Shown here in pieces: positions 1 to 9,300 of a stretch of 64,000 nt of DNA (positions within the stretch are counted from its first letter, which is position 1; each line of letters starts with the position of its first letter). Source of the stretch: Pedobacter nutrimenti. Its GTDB lineage: Bacteria > Bacteroidota > Bacteroidia > Sphingobacteriales > Sphingobacteriaceae. A model generated the notes under the pieces. The model had not been told where the DNA came from, did not search any database, and saw only the letters and a list, made by a program, of their open reading frames with translations. A program made the position numbers and the translations under genes. The stretch spans positions 285,021-349,020 of the forward strand of contig NZ_QKLU01000006.1 in assembly GCF_003208655.1 (NCBI RefSeq), in the 5' to 3' direction.

Positions 1-1853
1 GAGAAGAAATGACCATTCCTGTATTGCCCAATGCCATGTTGGTGACCGAAAGTATGCCGATAAATGTACGCGGGAATACAGACAAAACTTTTACCATGGA
101 TAAACTCCTGCAGTCGGGTAAATCTAAAACCCTGCGTCACCAGCAGCTGACCTTGGAGTTTACTTCCAATCCGGTCTGGTATGCGGTACAGGCGCTGCCT
201 TACCTGATGGAATACCCTTATGAATGTGCAGAGCAAACCTTTAGCCGTTTTTACGCCAATAGTTTTGCAAGCGGGATCATCAACAGTTCTCCCAAAATCA
301 AAGCCGTTTTCCAGAGCTGGCAGCAGAGCAAAGGCGGAACGGCCTTGCTGTCGAATCTGGAAAAAAACCAGGAACTCAAATCCATTTTACTCGAAGAAAG
401 CCCCTGGGTAAGAGAGGCAAACAATGAAACGGAACGTAAAAAGAGACTTGCGGTTTTGTTTGACCTGAACCGGATGAGTTACGAATTGAAAAATAATTTC
501 AGTAAGCTGGAAAAAATGCAGCTGAACGATGGTTCTTTTCCCTGGTTTAACGGAATGCGGGGAGACCGTTACATTACCCAGCATATCGTGTTGGGACTGG
601 GTCAGCTGATGCATTTAAAACTGCTTAATGAAAAAGAAAACCCTGAGGCAAAAAATGTACTGAATAAAGCCATCATTTACCTGGACGGACAATTAAAACA
701 GGATTACCAGCGGGAAATGAAAACTAAAATGAAGGCCTATTTGCCTTTGCATTACCTGTATGCCAGAAGTTACAGCAAACAAAAAAATACAGACCCTGCT
801 TTTGAAAAAGCAAAAACCTATTACCTTAAAGAAATTGTGAGCGGCTGGAAAATGATGGAGCCTTATCAGCTTGGGCAGGCCGCATTGGTTCTGCAGCGCA
901 ATGGAAACCCTAGCGAGGCCATGAAAATTATAGAACTGCTGAGACAAAGGGCGCAGCAGCATGAAGAAATGGGCATGTACTGGGCAAATAACCGTGATGG
1001 CTGGTGGTGGTATCAGAATTCAACAGAAACCCAGGCTTTGCTGATTGAAGCTTTTGATGAAGTGGCTTCGGACAAAAAAGCGGTAGAAGAGATGAAAATC
1101 TGGTTGCTGAAAAATAAACAGGGAACCGACTGGAAAACCACCAAAGCAACGGCTGCGGCCTGTTATGCCTTGCTCAGCAGGGGCTATAACTTGTTGGATG
1201 AAGCAAAGGAACCTGAAATAAAAATTGGTGGCAAAAGCTTAATGGAACTGGGGGCCACAGAGGGGGACAAAGAAGCGGGCACCGGCTACCGGAAGTTGAG
1301 CATCCCAGGGCCTCAGATAGCGGCCGGAATGGGAAAAGTCAGCATTCATAATCCAGGCAAACAACTGAGCTGGGGAGCGTTGTACTGGCAGTATTTTGAA
1401 CAACTGGATAAAATCACTTCAGCAGAAACGGGTGTAAAAATTAATAAACAGTTATTTGTACAGGAGCAAGGGGCAAAAGGGCCGTTGTTAAAGGCCATTA
1501 GCCCCCAACAGCCCCTTAAAGTGGGCGATTTGTTAAAGGTACGTGTAGAGATCCGCACAGACCGGGATATGGAATATGTACACCTGAAGGACATGCGATC
1601 TGCAGGCTTTGAGCCGGTGAATGTAATTTCGGCTTATAAATATCAGGATGGTTTGGGCTATTATGAAAGCACCAAGGATGCATCCACCAACTTCTTTATC
1701 GCTTACCTGCGAAAAGGGGTGTACGTATTTGAATATGCACTGCGGGTGAGCCAGGCCGGACAATTCTCTAATGGGATCACGAGCCTGCAATGTATGTATG
1801 CACCTGAATTTACGGCGCATTCCCAGGGGGTCCGTTTGAGTGTAAAACCTTAA
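1..1853 (+). CDS. Alpha-2-macroglobulin family protein, 3' part
   Basis: C-terminal part of a bacterial alpha-2-macroglobulin, a large envelope protein thought to trap attacking proteases. The frame is open to the left edge (two Glu codons precede the first ATG at 9), so the true start and the N-terminal macroglobulin domains lie outside. Counting from that ATG, Cys73-Ala-Glu-Gln76 in YECAEQTF matches the CxEQ thioester motif of trapping-competent members. It is followed by an alpha-helical thioester-domain region (about residues 60-400) and a C-terminal receptor-binding-like beta domain. The gene ends in TAA and the next gene starts 76 bases later. Family assignment is firm; protease trapping is family knowledge. 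Confidence 0.88.
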   Translation, partial: EEMTIPVLPNAMLVTESMPINVRGNTDKTFTMDKLLQSGKSKTLRHQQLTLEFTSNPVWYAVQALPYLMEYPYECAEQTFSRFYANSFASGIINSSPKIKAVFQSWQQSKGGTALLSNLEKNQELKSILLEESPWVREANNETERKKRLAVLFDLNRMSYELKNNFSKLEKMQLNDGSFPWFNGMRGDRYITQHIVLGLGQLMHLKLLNEKENPEAKNVLNKAIIYLDGQLKQDYQREMKTKMKAYLPLHYLYARSYSKQKNTDPAFEKAKTYYLKEIVSGWKMMEPYQLGQAALVLQRNGNPSEAMKIIELLRQRAQQHEEMGMYWANNRDGWWWYQNSTETQALLIEAFDEVASDKKAVEEMKIWLLKNKQGTDWKTTKATAAACYALLSRGYNLLDEAKEPEIKIGGKSLMELGATEGDKEAGTGYRKLSIPGPQIAAGMGKVSIHNPGKQLSWGALYWQYFEQLDKITSAETGVKINKQLFVQEQGAKGPLLKAISPQQPLKVGDLLKVRVEIRTDRDMEYVHLKDMRSAGFEPVNVISAYKYQDGLGYYESTKDASTNFFIAYLRKGVYVFEYALRVSQAGQFSNGITSLQCMYAPEFTAHSQGVRLSVKP

Positions 1854-1929
1854 TGTGAAATAAATTTCTGTTCGTGGAGCGCTTTGAGTATCTTGTTTTA
1901 ATTAATCATTTCTCAACCTAACCAAAATT

Positions 1930-2328
1930 ATGATGAAAAAAACTGCCCTTACCCTTTGTTCTCTTGTTTTCATTTGTGCCCTGTCGGGTTTCAGCCCTGC
2001 AGAAAAATCCGTACTTAAGCCCACTGCCCTTAAGGCCGCAAAAGTGGTGTTCGGTAGCATCTCTGGTCCAACAATGATCAGTGCAGCCGGTGGACCTTAT
2101 ACCTATACTGCTACTGGTTTGACTTATAACAGCAGCGACCCTTATGTACTGTGGATTTGTGGTGATCCGGTTAAAAACGAACAAATTTTTGCCGAGGTAA
2201 ACCCCGATGGCAGTTGTACACTGGATATTTATGGCTCTTCCTTCACCACCAGAGGTTCCATGACCCTAACCATTCAGGATTCCAATGGCAATACAGTTGC
2301 GAGTTATCCGATATACGTGACCAATTAG
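1930..2328 (+). CDS. Small secreted Ig-like protein, unknown function
   Basis: A 132-residue protein with a Sec signal peptide (MMKK followed by a hydrophobic stretch to about residue 24). The mature part is rich in Gly, Ser, Thr and Tyr and looks like one beta-sandwich domain of Ig/PKD type: it ends in a strand-like stretch, NTVASYPIYVTN, as bacterial Ig-like domains often do. Two Cys residues in the mature part (in LWICGD and GSCTLD) could form a disulfide. I recognise no named family. A terminator hairpin follows directly, so it is probably the last gene of its transcript. The leader just upstream contains TCTCAACCTAACCAAAA, which is similar to the leader of the porin gene at 34214. Confidence 0.7.
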   Translation: MMKKTALTLCSLVFICALSGFSPAEKSVLKPTALKAAKVVFGSISGPTMISAAGGPYTYTATGLTYNSSDPYVLWICGDPVKNEQIFAEVNPDGSCTLDIYGSSFTTRGSMTLTIQDSNGNTVASYPIYVTN

Positions 2329-2346
2329 TTTTTTTAAATAAAAAGG

Positions 2347-2375
2347 AAAGAGTGCCCCGGTGGCACTCTTTTTTT
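2347..2375 (+). terminator. Rho-independent terminator
   Basis: AAAGAGTGCC (2347-2356) pairs perfectly with GGCACTCTTT (2362-2371) across a 5-base loop and runs into a T tract. It ends the transcript of the small secreted protein. Confidence 0.88.
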
Positions 2376-2403
2376 GTGCTTATATTCGTGGAAAAATATA
2401 AAA

Positions 2404-2700
2404 ATGATTGCACACCATGTATTGTTCTGGCTGCAGGCCGGTACCACAGAAGCCCAAAAGGCCGCTTTCCGCGGGGGCCTTCAAAGCCTTGAGAAAATAG
2501 AAAGCATTAAATCTTTTCACGTGGGTGTTCCTGCACCTATTGAAAGGGCAGTAGTAGATACCACTTACACTTTTTCACTGGTCCTGTTTTTCGAAGACCT
2601 GGCCGCCCACGATGCCTATCAGGTCGACCCGGTCCACAAAGCATTTTTGGATGAATTCCGTGTGCTTTTTGAAAAAGTGATCATTTACGACGCCATTTAA
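2404..2700 (+). CDS. Dabb family (stress-responsive A/B barrel) protein
   Basis: A 98-residue protein starting MIAHHVLFWL, the usual opening of dimeric alpha/beta-barrel (Dabb) proteins, where the His-His-Val strand is conserved. Later SFHVGVPAP and the HKAFLDEF stretch also fit the family. Dabb domains are small ferredoxin-like folds that dimerise into a barrel; some members are cyclases or stress proteins, but most bacterial ones have no known substrate. I chose the ATG at 2404 because it gives the canonical N-terminus. A longer reading frame begins at 2374 inside the terminator region and is unlikely. A promoter-like TATATTCG (2381-2388) lies 15 bases upstream. Confidence 0.85.
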   Translation: MIAHHVLFWLQAGTTEAQKAAFRGGLQSLEKIESIKSFHVGVPAPIERAVVDTTYTFSLVLFFEDLAAHDAYQVDPVHKAFLDEFRVLFEKVIIYDAI

Positions 2701-2701
2701 A

Positions 2702-4129
2702 TCAGCTCAGGGTGCCTGCCAAAAGTCCCAGACGCTGAAGGGCGCCCTCTAATTTATCATTCCAGGGCATGCCATAATTCAGGCGCATGCAATTGGAAAA
2801 CTGGTCCTGAAGGCTAAACATTCTGCCGGGTGCAATACTGACCCCCTGCCGGATGGCCAGTTCGTAGAGTTGGGTCGTGTCTATTTTTTTGCCGAACTCC
2901 ACCCACAGCACGAAACCGCCCTGCGGCCGGCTGATTTTTGTATGTTCGGGGAAATAGTCCATAATGGCCCTGCTGTAATGGCGGCAATTGATTTCCAGGG
3001 CACGTCTTAATTTTCTTAAATGGTGCTCATAACGGCCTGTTTCCAGAAAATCTCCAATTACCTGCTGGGTAATGTTTGTGCTGGAAATGGCATGGAACAA
3101 TTTTAACCTCGAAATTTCTTTTTTGAAAAGGCCCGGGGCGATCCAGCCTACCCGGTACCCGGGGGCCAGTGTTTTGGAAACCGAACCTGCCCAAAGCACC
3201 AGGCCGCTCTCATCAAAACCTTTGCAGGTGGAAGGCCTGTTTTCTCCAAAATAGACATCACCATAAATGTCATCCTCTATTAAAGGGACGTGGTGTTTCT
3301 GAATGAGCCGCACGACTTCTTTTTTATGCTCATCGGGCATCAGGCTGCCCAGGGGGTTGCTGAAATTGCTCACCAGCAGACAGGCACTGATTTTATGTTT
3401 TTCCAGGGCCTTGCCAAGGGCCTGGGTTTCTATGCCGGTTTGAGGATGGGTAGGCAGTTCCAATACTTTCAGGCCAAGGCTTTTGGCCAGTTGCAGGATG
3501 CCAAAATAAACAGGGCTTTCTACTGCAATGGTGTCACCGGGCTTTGTCAAAGCCATCATGGCATAAGACAGGGCGCCGATACAGCCATTGGTGGTCACCA
3601 GGTCCTGGTGGCTGAGCCCCGGGATCATAAAGGCATGCCTGGCAATTTGTTTTCGCAGCTTTTCGTTGCCCTGGCTTTCACCATAAGCCGTTCCGCTGCC
3701 CGGAAGGTCCCTTAAGGCCTGCACCATGGCTTTATTGAGTTTGGCAATGGGCAGCAGTTCATTGGCCGGAACACTGTTGGACAACATAATACTGCCTGGG
3801 TTTGGAATGCTGAAAACCCTTTCGATGATTTCTTCAGCATCGATATTGCTGTGCTGTCCGCTAGGGGTACTGGTTTGGGGCAATTGCGGATGTCTTTGCA
3901 TGCTGACCGAAACAAAATAACCGGACTGGGGCCTGGACAAGGCCAGTCCTTTGGCTTCGAGTTCATAATAGACTTTCATGGCGGTGCTTTGGCTAATGCC
4001 GTGCATTTCACACAGCAGGCGCAGGGAGGGGAGCTTATCACCGGGGACGAGCACTTTGCTGCGGATCTGTTGCTCGAAACCTTCTGCAATTTGCTGATAC
4101 AAGTGTTTTTTCAGGACCAGGGTTTTCAT
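2702..4129 (-). CDS. MocR/PdxR-type regulator: GntR HTH fused to PLP aminotransferase fold
   Basis: A 475-residue fusion of an N-terminal GntR-type winged helix (residues about 1-75, with PGDKLPSLR and the recognition helix around SQSTAMKVYYELE) and a class I aminotransferase-like domain (about 105-470). The PLP-binding lysine is Lys319 in AGSVSKTLAPGYR, and EDDIYGD (285-291) holds the cofactor aspartate. Proteins of this design are transcription regulators that sense PLP or amino-acid-derived ligands; PdxR controls vitamin B6 genes and GabR controls GABA genes. No pyridoxine or GABA gene is adjacent, so the target is unknown. It is transcribed away from the GNAT gene; on the minus strand a TATATTTG box lies at 4150-4157. 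Confidence 0.92.
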   Translation of the reverse strand: MKTLVLKKHLYQQIAEGFEQQIRSKVLVPGDKLPSLRLLCEMHGISQSTAMKVYYELEAKGLALSRPQSGYFVSVSMQRHPQLPQTSTPSGQHSNIDAEEIIERVFSIPNPGSIMLSNSVPANELLPIAKLNKAMVQALRDLPGSGTAYGESQGNEKLRKQIARHAFMIPGLSHQDLVTTNGCIGALSYAMMALTKPGDTIAVESPVYFGILQLAKSLGLKVLELPTHPQTGIETQALGKALEKHKISACLLVSNFSNPLGSLMPDEHKKEVVRLIQKHHVPLIEDDIYGDVYFGENRPSTCKGFDESGLVLWAGSVSKTLAPGYRVGWIAPGLFKKEISRLKLFHAISSTNITQQVIGDFLETGRYEHHLRKLRRALEINCRHYSRAIMDYFPEHTKISRPQGGFVLWVEFGKKIDTTQLYELAIRQGVSIAPGRMFSLQDQFSNCMRLNYGMPWNDKLEGALQRLGLLAGTLS

Positions 4130-4239
4130 TTAAAATTAACTGCTATGCTCAAATATACAAAAACTGTATCTGCTTTGGTGTTGGTGATTTACTGAAATTT
4201 GCATTAGCGGAAAAAATAAAAGCATTAAAATCTATAAAG

Positions 4240-4755
4240 ATGAAAACACTTCAAATTACGAGCAGTACCACAGCAGATATCGATGCCATTTTTGATTTAT
4301 ATGATCAGGGCACAGCCCATCAGGCGAAGGTGGCCACCAAAGTCTGGAAAGGTTTTGAAAGAAGCCTGGTGGAAGAAGAAATCAAAGAAAAAAAACAGTG
4401 GAAAATCCTGATGGAAGGTGAAATTGTCTGTGTCTTTGCCACCACGTTTAGCGATCCGCTGATCTGGGGAGAAAAAAATGAAGAGCCGGCCATATACATC
4501 CACCGAATTGCCACCAGTGCCGCCCATAGGGGAAATTCTTTTGTAAAGCACATTGTAGAATGGGCAAAGCAATACGCCATCGGGCATGGAAAGCAATTTG
4601 TCAGGCTGGATACGGGCAGCGGAAACGAAAAACTCAATAACTATTATGTGAGCTGCGGTTTTACTTATCTGGGCGTGAACCTGTTGTCCAATACAGAGGG
4701 CTTGCCTGAGCATTATAAAACAGGTTCCTTCAGTATTTTTGAAATTAAACTCTGA
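4240..4755 (+). CDS. GNAT family N-acetyltransferase
   Basis: A 171-residue acetyltransferase of the GNAT fold. IYIHRIATSAAHRGNSFVKH carries the strand beta4 / helix alpha3 acetyl-CoA-binding segment (motif A, here with RGNS in place of the common Q/RxxGxG/A). VRLDTGSGNEKLNNYYVSCGF is the usual motif B, in which the LNNYY tyrosine is the likely general acid. The substrate cannot be told from sequence. It is divergent from the MocR-type regulator with about 110 bases between them, so the regulator may control it; this is inference from position only. Confidence 0.88.
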   Translation: MKTLQITSSTTADIDAIFDLYDQGTAHQAKVATKVWKGFERSLVEEEIKEKKQWKILMEGEIVCVFATTFSDPLIWGEKNEEPAIYIHRIATSAAHRGNSFVKHIVEWAKQYAIGHGKQFVRLDTGSGNEKLNNYYVSCGFTYLGVNLLSNTEGLPEHYKTGSFSIFEIKL

Positions 4756-4820
4756 TTCCGGGCTGCTTAGGAATGCGGTTAAAAACTTATATTTGAATAA
4801 ACCTCCTAATACGAAAGCAC

Positions 4821-5273
4821 ATGATGACCGAAAGCCTGAAATCTATTTTTGAGCGTGACCTTAAACAATTGAAACTGGAGATCGGCCTGTACCAGCAGGA
4901 ATCCAATTTGTGGCTTACCAAAAAAGGTATTTCCAATGCTGCCGGTAACCTTTGCCTGCACCTGATCGGGAACCTGAGCCATTTTATTGGCGCTCAGCTG
5001 GGCCATATAGGTTATGTGCGCAACCGCCCCCTGGAGTTTTCGGACAAAGATGTTCCCCGGGCTGCGCTTTTGGAAAGCATAGATCAGGTCATAGCCATGA
5101 TCGGAAAAACCCTGGACGGTTTAGATGATGCAGAACTGGAAAAAAATTACCCCCTGGTTGTTTTCGAAAAGGAAATGACCACGGGCTATTTTCTGATCCA
5201 CCTGAGCACCCACTTGTCTTATCATCTGGGACAAATCAATTACCACAGAAGGTTAATTGATGTGGAAGGATAA
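4821..5273 (+). CDS. DinB-like (DUF1572) putative metal-dependent protein
   Basis: A 150-residue four-helix-bundle protein of the DinB/YfiT superfamily, DUF1572 subgroup. It has the expected opening ESLKSIFERDLKQLKLEI, the central NLCLHLIGNLSHFIGAQLG helix with two His, and the C-terminal HLSTHLSYHLGQINYHRR helix with several metal-ligand-type His. Family members bind a divalent metal; some act as thiol-dependent transferases (bacillithiol), but the reaction of DUF1572 proteins is not established. A TATATTTG promoter box lies at 4788-4795, and a perfect hairpin at 5319-5352 follows the stop codon. Confidence 0.85.
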   Translation: MMTESLKSIFERDLKQLKLEIGLYQQESNLWLTKKGISNAAGNLCLHLIGNLSHFIGAQLGHIGYVRNRPLEFSDKDVPRAALLESIDQVIAMIGKTLDGLDDAELEKNYPLVVFEKEMTTGYFLIHLSTHLSYHLGQINYHRRLIDVEG

Positions 5274-5318
5274 ATGTAAAATTATGAGTTTTTGAACTGT
5301 CTTTCAGTTGAATAGATA

Positions 5319-5352
5319 AAAGTATCAAGATATCTATATATCTTGATACTTT
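5319..5352 (+). terminator. Perfect 15-bp AT-rich hairpin, possible terminator
   Basis: AAAGTATCAAGATAT (5319-5333) is the exact reverse complement of ATATCTTGATACTTT (5338-5352), with a 4-base loop and a following T. It lies 45 bases after the DinB-like gene and probably ends its transcript. The low GC of the stem is unusual for a terminator, so a protein-binding palindrome is the alternative. Confidence 0.55.
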
Positions 5353-5707
5353 TGTGTCTTTATGCTTTTTTTGAATATCTAATAAGATGAAGAAAGGATG
5401 TTTTCAGATAAAAAACTCCAAAAATGAAATGTTTTTCGCTGAAAATTGCGATCTTGTATAAGCCATCAAACTGGATTTTACCAGGGCTCAAAAAACAGGC
5501 GAAAAGGGCTTAGGGTTTGCTTTATAACTAAGCCGTTTCTAGGCTGGGTCTGCTCCGGGTTTGGCCTGTATATTGTTCGGTGAAAACCAAACAAAAAACA
5601 ATGCAGAGATAGATGATCCAGAGCCCAGACTGAAGGCGTCTGTCCGGCCTGCTTCCGGTTCCATTTCAGATCTTAAAAATCAAACTGCAGAATTATTTTT
5701 GGGCAGC

Positions 5708-5798
5708 CTTTCTTTTGAGCAAGTACCTACCTTCTTTTGGACTTCTTTTGAAAAAAGACCCAAATTCAAAACAAGTCCCGAAGGAGCTCAAAAGAAAG
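5708..5798. repeat. Inverted repeat, MITE/REP-like
   Basis: CTTTCTTTTGAGC (5708-5720) is matched exactly by its reverse complement GCTCAAAAGAAAG (5786-5798), enclosing 65 bases that contain further partly complementary CTTCTTTTGGACTTCTTTTG sequence. Sequences of the TTCTTTTGG...CCAAAAGAA kind recur between genes in Sphingobacteriaceae, from general knowledge. No transposase is nearby. Confidence 0.5.
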
Positions 5799-5903
5799 TG
5801 TATCTTTTTTAACTGTTGTCACAACTTTCGTCATAACGGGGAAAGCACAGCGACTAAGGATCTGTGGGGTTGGCTTACAGATCCCTCAATCGTTCCTCAT
5901 TTC

Positions 5904-6005
5904 GGGATGACGAATGAGTTGGGATGCTGAATGAGTAGGGATGACGGATGAGTTGGGATGACGAATGAGCAGGGATGACGGATGAGTAGGGATGATGAAT
6001 GAGTA
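5904..6005. repeat. 17-bp minisatellite, six units
   Basis: Six head-to-tail copies of GGGATGACGAATGAGTT start at 5904, 5921, 5938, 5955, 5972 and 5989, followed by a partial GGGATT at 6006. Copies differ at a few positions (for example GATGCTGAATG, GATGACGGATG, GAGCA or GAGTA). There are no spacers, so it is not a CRISPR array. The first unit grows out of the REP-like motif TTCGGGATGACG. Confidence 0.9.
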
Positions 6006-6034
6006 GGGATTAGAATAATGAGATTCCGGGCTAA

Positions 6035-6080
6035 CACTCTCGTCAGGTCGAGGGAAGCGCAGCGACGAGAGCTCTGTGCC
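6035..6080. repeat. REP-like intergenic fragment
   Basis: TCGAGGGAAGCGCAGCGACGAGAGCTCTGTG resembles the dispersed Bacteroidota repeat built on GTCATTTCGAGGGAAGCGCAGCGACGAGAAATCT. A more diverged relative, AAAGCACAGCGACTAAGGATCTGTG, lies near 5843-5868, followed by CAGATCCCTCAATCG. Identification rests on memory of this repeat family. Confidence 0.4.
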
Positions 6081-6398
6081 TTTTGTACCTGTAAGCTACA
6101 TATTCCTAACAATTTAGGACTAAAGATGCCGGGCATGCACCGCTTGTTAACCTTTTCTGTAGCTTTAATCCATGTGGAAAGAAATTAAATTTTTGACATT
6201 TTTTCTTTTTAAGTGGATAAATTGTTAATTTATTTTTCCACAAACACAATAATTAACAGCATCTTAACGTAGCGACTTGTTTTTGAACTTACATTTGTCC
6301 TCCCAAATTAGTTTTGGGAAGACCATTCAGACGATATTCTTAAAATTAACGCAAATAATATTCGGTAATGGATTGTGAATTAACTAAATAAATAATAT

Positions 6399-9300
6399 AT
6401 GAAAAAACCTCTACTATTATTACTTCTTCTGTATGCTATGTTTTGTCTCCCGGCAAAACTGTATGCACAAATTGCTGCCTGGGATTTTACCGGGCAGAAC
6501 CAGCTGCCCACCTCAACGGCAAATACTTTTGATCCGGGTTTGACAGCAGCACCTGTGCTGACCAGGGGAGCGGGTGCCGCGGCAAGCGCAGGAGGTAACT
6601 CTTTCCGTACCACCGGGTTTAAAAATGATGGGATCGCTGTGAGCAACACTGATTATTTTCAGGTCACACTAACAGCTGCCGCAGGTAAAAAAATCTCTTT
6701 AAGCTCTATAGATGCAGCTTTTCAGGGAACTGCGACCTACTATGCAGGGGCTGGAGCAAGTAATCAGTTTGCTTATAGCCTCAATGGTACAGATTTTATC
6801 TTAATCGGTACACCTTCAGTGATTACCACAGTGAGCAGTAACCCCTCCCTGATGCCGACAATTAGTCTTTCTGGTATCAGTAGTCTTCAAAATGTTGATG
6901 CAACCACAACCATTACACTTCGGTTTTATGCCAGTGGACAGACCGGTACAGGCGGATGGGGCTTTTTTTCTTCTGCACCTGGTAAACTGGGCTTTTCCAT
7001 AGGCGGTACGGTAAGCACAGCTGGTGCCGATGTTACCCCTCCAACCAATACTGCCGGTTACCCAAAAATCAATAACATTACTTCTACTTCTGTAGACCTG
7101 ACCAGTAACATCAACGAGGCAGGTAAAACTTATTATATTCTTATTCCTGCCAGTGGTGTTGCACCAACTACAGCAGCACAAATCAAAGCGGGGACAGATG
7201 GTAATGGTACAGCTGCATTTAAATCCGGATCTTTTGCCAATACAGCCAATACCGATGCTTCAGCAACCATCGGCGGCTTGACACTTTCCACCAGTTATAA
7301 AATATATTCCGTTTCAGAGGATGTGGCCACACCGGCTAATCTTCAAAGCACCTTCTCCAGTCTATCTGCAACTACGCTGGGTGCTACAGATGTAACCCCT
7401 CCGGTAAATACTGCCGGTTATCCTAAAACAACCAATCTGACGACCACTTCTGTTGACCTGATCAGTAACATCAATGAAGCAGGAACCACTTATTACGTGT
7501 TGAGCCTAGCCGGCGGAGCAGCACCAACAGCGGTTCAGGTTAAAGCCGGACTGGACGGAAGCGGTGCTGCAGCCTTTAAAGCGGGTTCTTTTGCAAACCC
7601 GGCAAATACAGATGCCAGTGCAACAATCAATGGCTTAAGCCCTGGTACGGCTTATACAATTTACAGTGTCTCTGCGGATGCGGCTGCTACGCCCAATCTT
7701 CAAACGGCTGTAAGTACACTGAACATCACCACGATCAACCTTCCCCTGGTGAATGCACCGGTGATCATCAGTCAGTATTACGAGGGTACAAGTACCAATA
7801 AATGGATCGAGCTAACCAATTTAAGCGATAGCCCGGTCAATACGGCTTCTCCTCAATTAAAACTGGGCTTATACAATATTTCAGGTGATGCAGGCCCGAT
7901 CAACATCAGTGGAAACCCTACCCAGATCATGAACCTGAATGTGATTATTCCTCCAAAAGGAACGGTCCTGATCGGAAATACAGGAAACGGAAATGAAGTC
8001 CCGTATATTACTGCTGCAAGTGCAGCCCAAACCAGCAATACGGTCATTAACTTTAACGGAAATGACGGTATTGTGCTGATGGATGCCTCTAATAATATTA
8101 TTGATGCTTTTGGCCATGGTGTAAATGCAAAAGACGTCTCTTATGTCAGGGACCTGACTGTAAATGCACCAAGTCCGGTATTTAACGAAAATGACTGGGA
8201 AAGAATCAGTCTTGCGGTGGTACAGAATGCGTTGGATGATGACGATCCTAACCGCTTGGGAGTTCATTTTCCGCCAAATCTGCCACCTTGCGCAGCGCCT
8301 TCGGCCCCGGCCACTGCTTTAAGTTTTACAGCTACAACTTCCAGCATTACCGGAACATTTACTGCAGCAGCTGATGCCAATGAATATCTGGTGATCCGCA
8401 GTTTAAACAGCACTTTAACTGCGCTGCCTGTTGACGGAACTGTGTATAATGTAGGTACTGCTATTGGAGGCGGAACAGTTTCCAGCCGCCTGGTGAATGG
8501 TAGCTTTACCGACAATAATTTAAATGACAATACAAAATATTATTATTTCATTTTTGCTTTAAATAATGTTTCCTGCACCGGGGGACCTAAATATTTAAGC
8601 ACGGCTTACCTGAGTGGAAACCAGACGACGGTGGCGTTACAGCCTTGTACAACACCAGCTGCCCAGCCTTCGGCTTTCAGCATTACGGCTTCCAATTACA
8701 ATTCTATTCAGGGCAGCTTTACCCCTGCAGCCAATGTTACCGAATACCTGGTGGTCATGAGCAGGGACAAGGCTTTAACAGCAAACCCGCAAAACCAAAC
8801 GGTGTACAAAGCCGGTGACCAGTTGGGTGGCGGTACAGTTGTTAAGCGTGGAACGGGTGCTACTTTTACAGCCAGCGGCCTGGCCCAAAATGCGATGTAT
8901 TATTTTTACATTTTTTCACTCAACAGCAATTGTACAGGTGGCCCATTATACTTAACCGGCAGCCCATTGACCGGCAGTCAGAAAACCGGAAAGCTGGATG
9001 CCAGCAACCTGAATTTTTATTATGGAAACCTGCACAGCCACAGCAGCTATTCAGACGGAAATAAAGACGACACCCGGAAAAAACCGGAAGACGATTATGC
9101 TTTTGCCAAAAACTCCATGAAAATGGATTTCCTCGGAATTTCTGAGCACAACCATACCCAGGCGGGAATGTCCCTGGCCAACTGGCAACCGGGTATCGAC
9201 GCCGCCAAAAATGCAACTACTTCTACCTTCCTTGCCTTGCACGGTATGGAATGGGGTGTCATTAGCGGGGGTGGCCACGTGATTGTATACGGTATTGATT

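Larger units (their letters stand above)
5274..6398. other. 1.1 kb gene-free repeat-rich intergenic region
   Basis: No credible gene here. From left to right it holds a perfect hairpin (5319-5352), a long inverted repeat (5708-5798), REP-like fragments (about 5820-5880 and 6035-6080), a 17-bp minisatellite (5904-6005), then an AT-rich stretch leading to the promoter of the large secreted protein. Short open frames in it translate the repeats and have low-complexity products. Confidence 0.75.

Noticed and set aside
5561..5930. Two overlapping plus-strand frames of 71-83 codons
   Set aside because: They run across the inverted repeat and A/T tracts, with no recognisable domain; dispersed-repeat translation is more likely.
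5904..6005. CRISPR array
   Set aside because: Units are 17 bases, head to tail, without spacers, and there are no cas genes.
5897..6136. 79-codon minus-strand frame
   Set aside because: Most of it translates the 17-bp minisatellite and REP-like sequence, giving a low-complexity Ser/Ile/Pro repeat; no start context or family.
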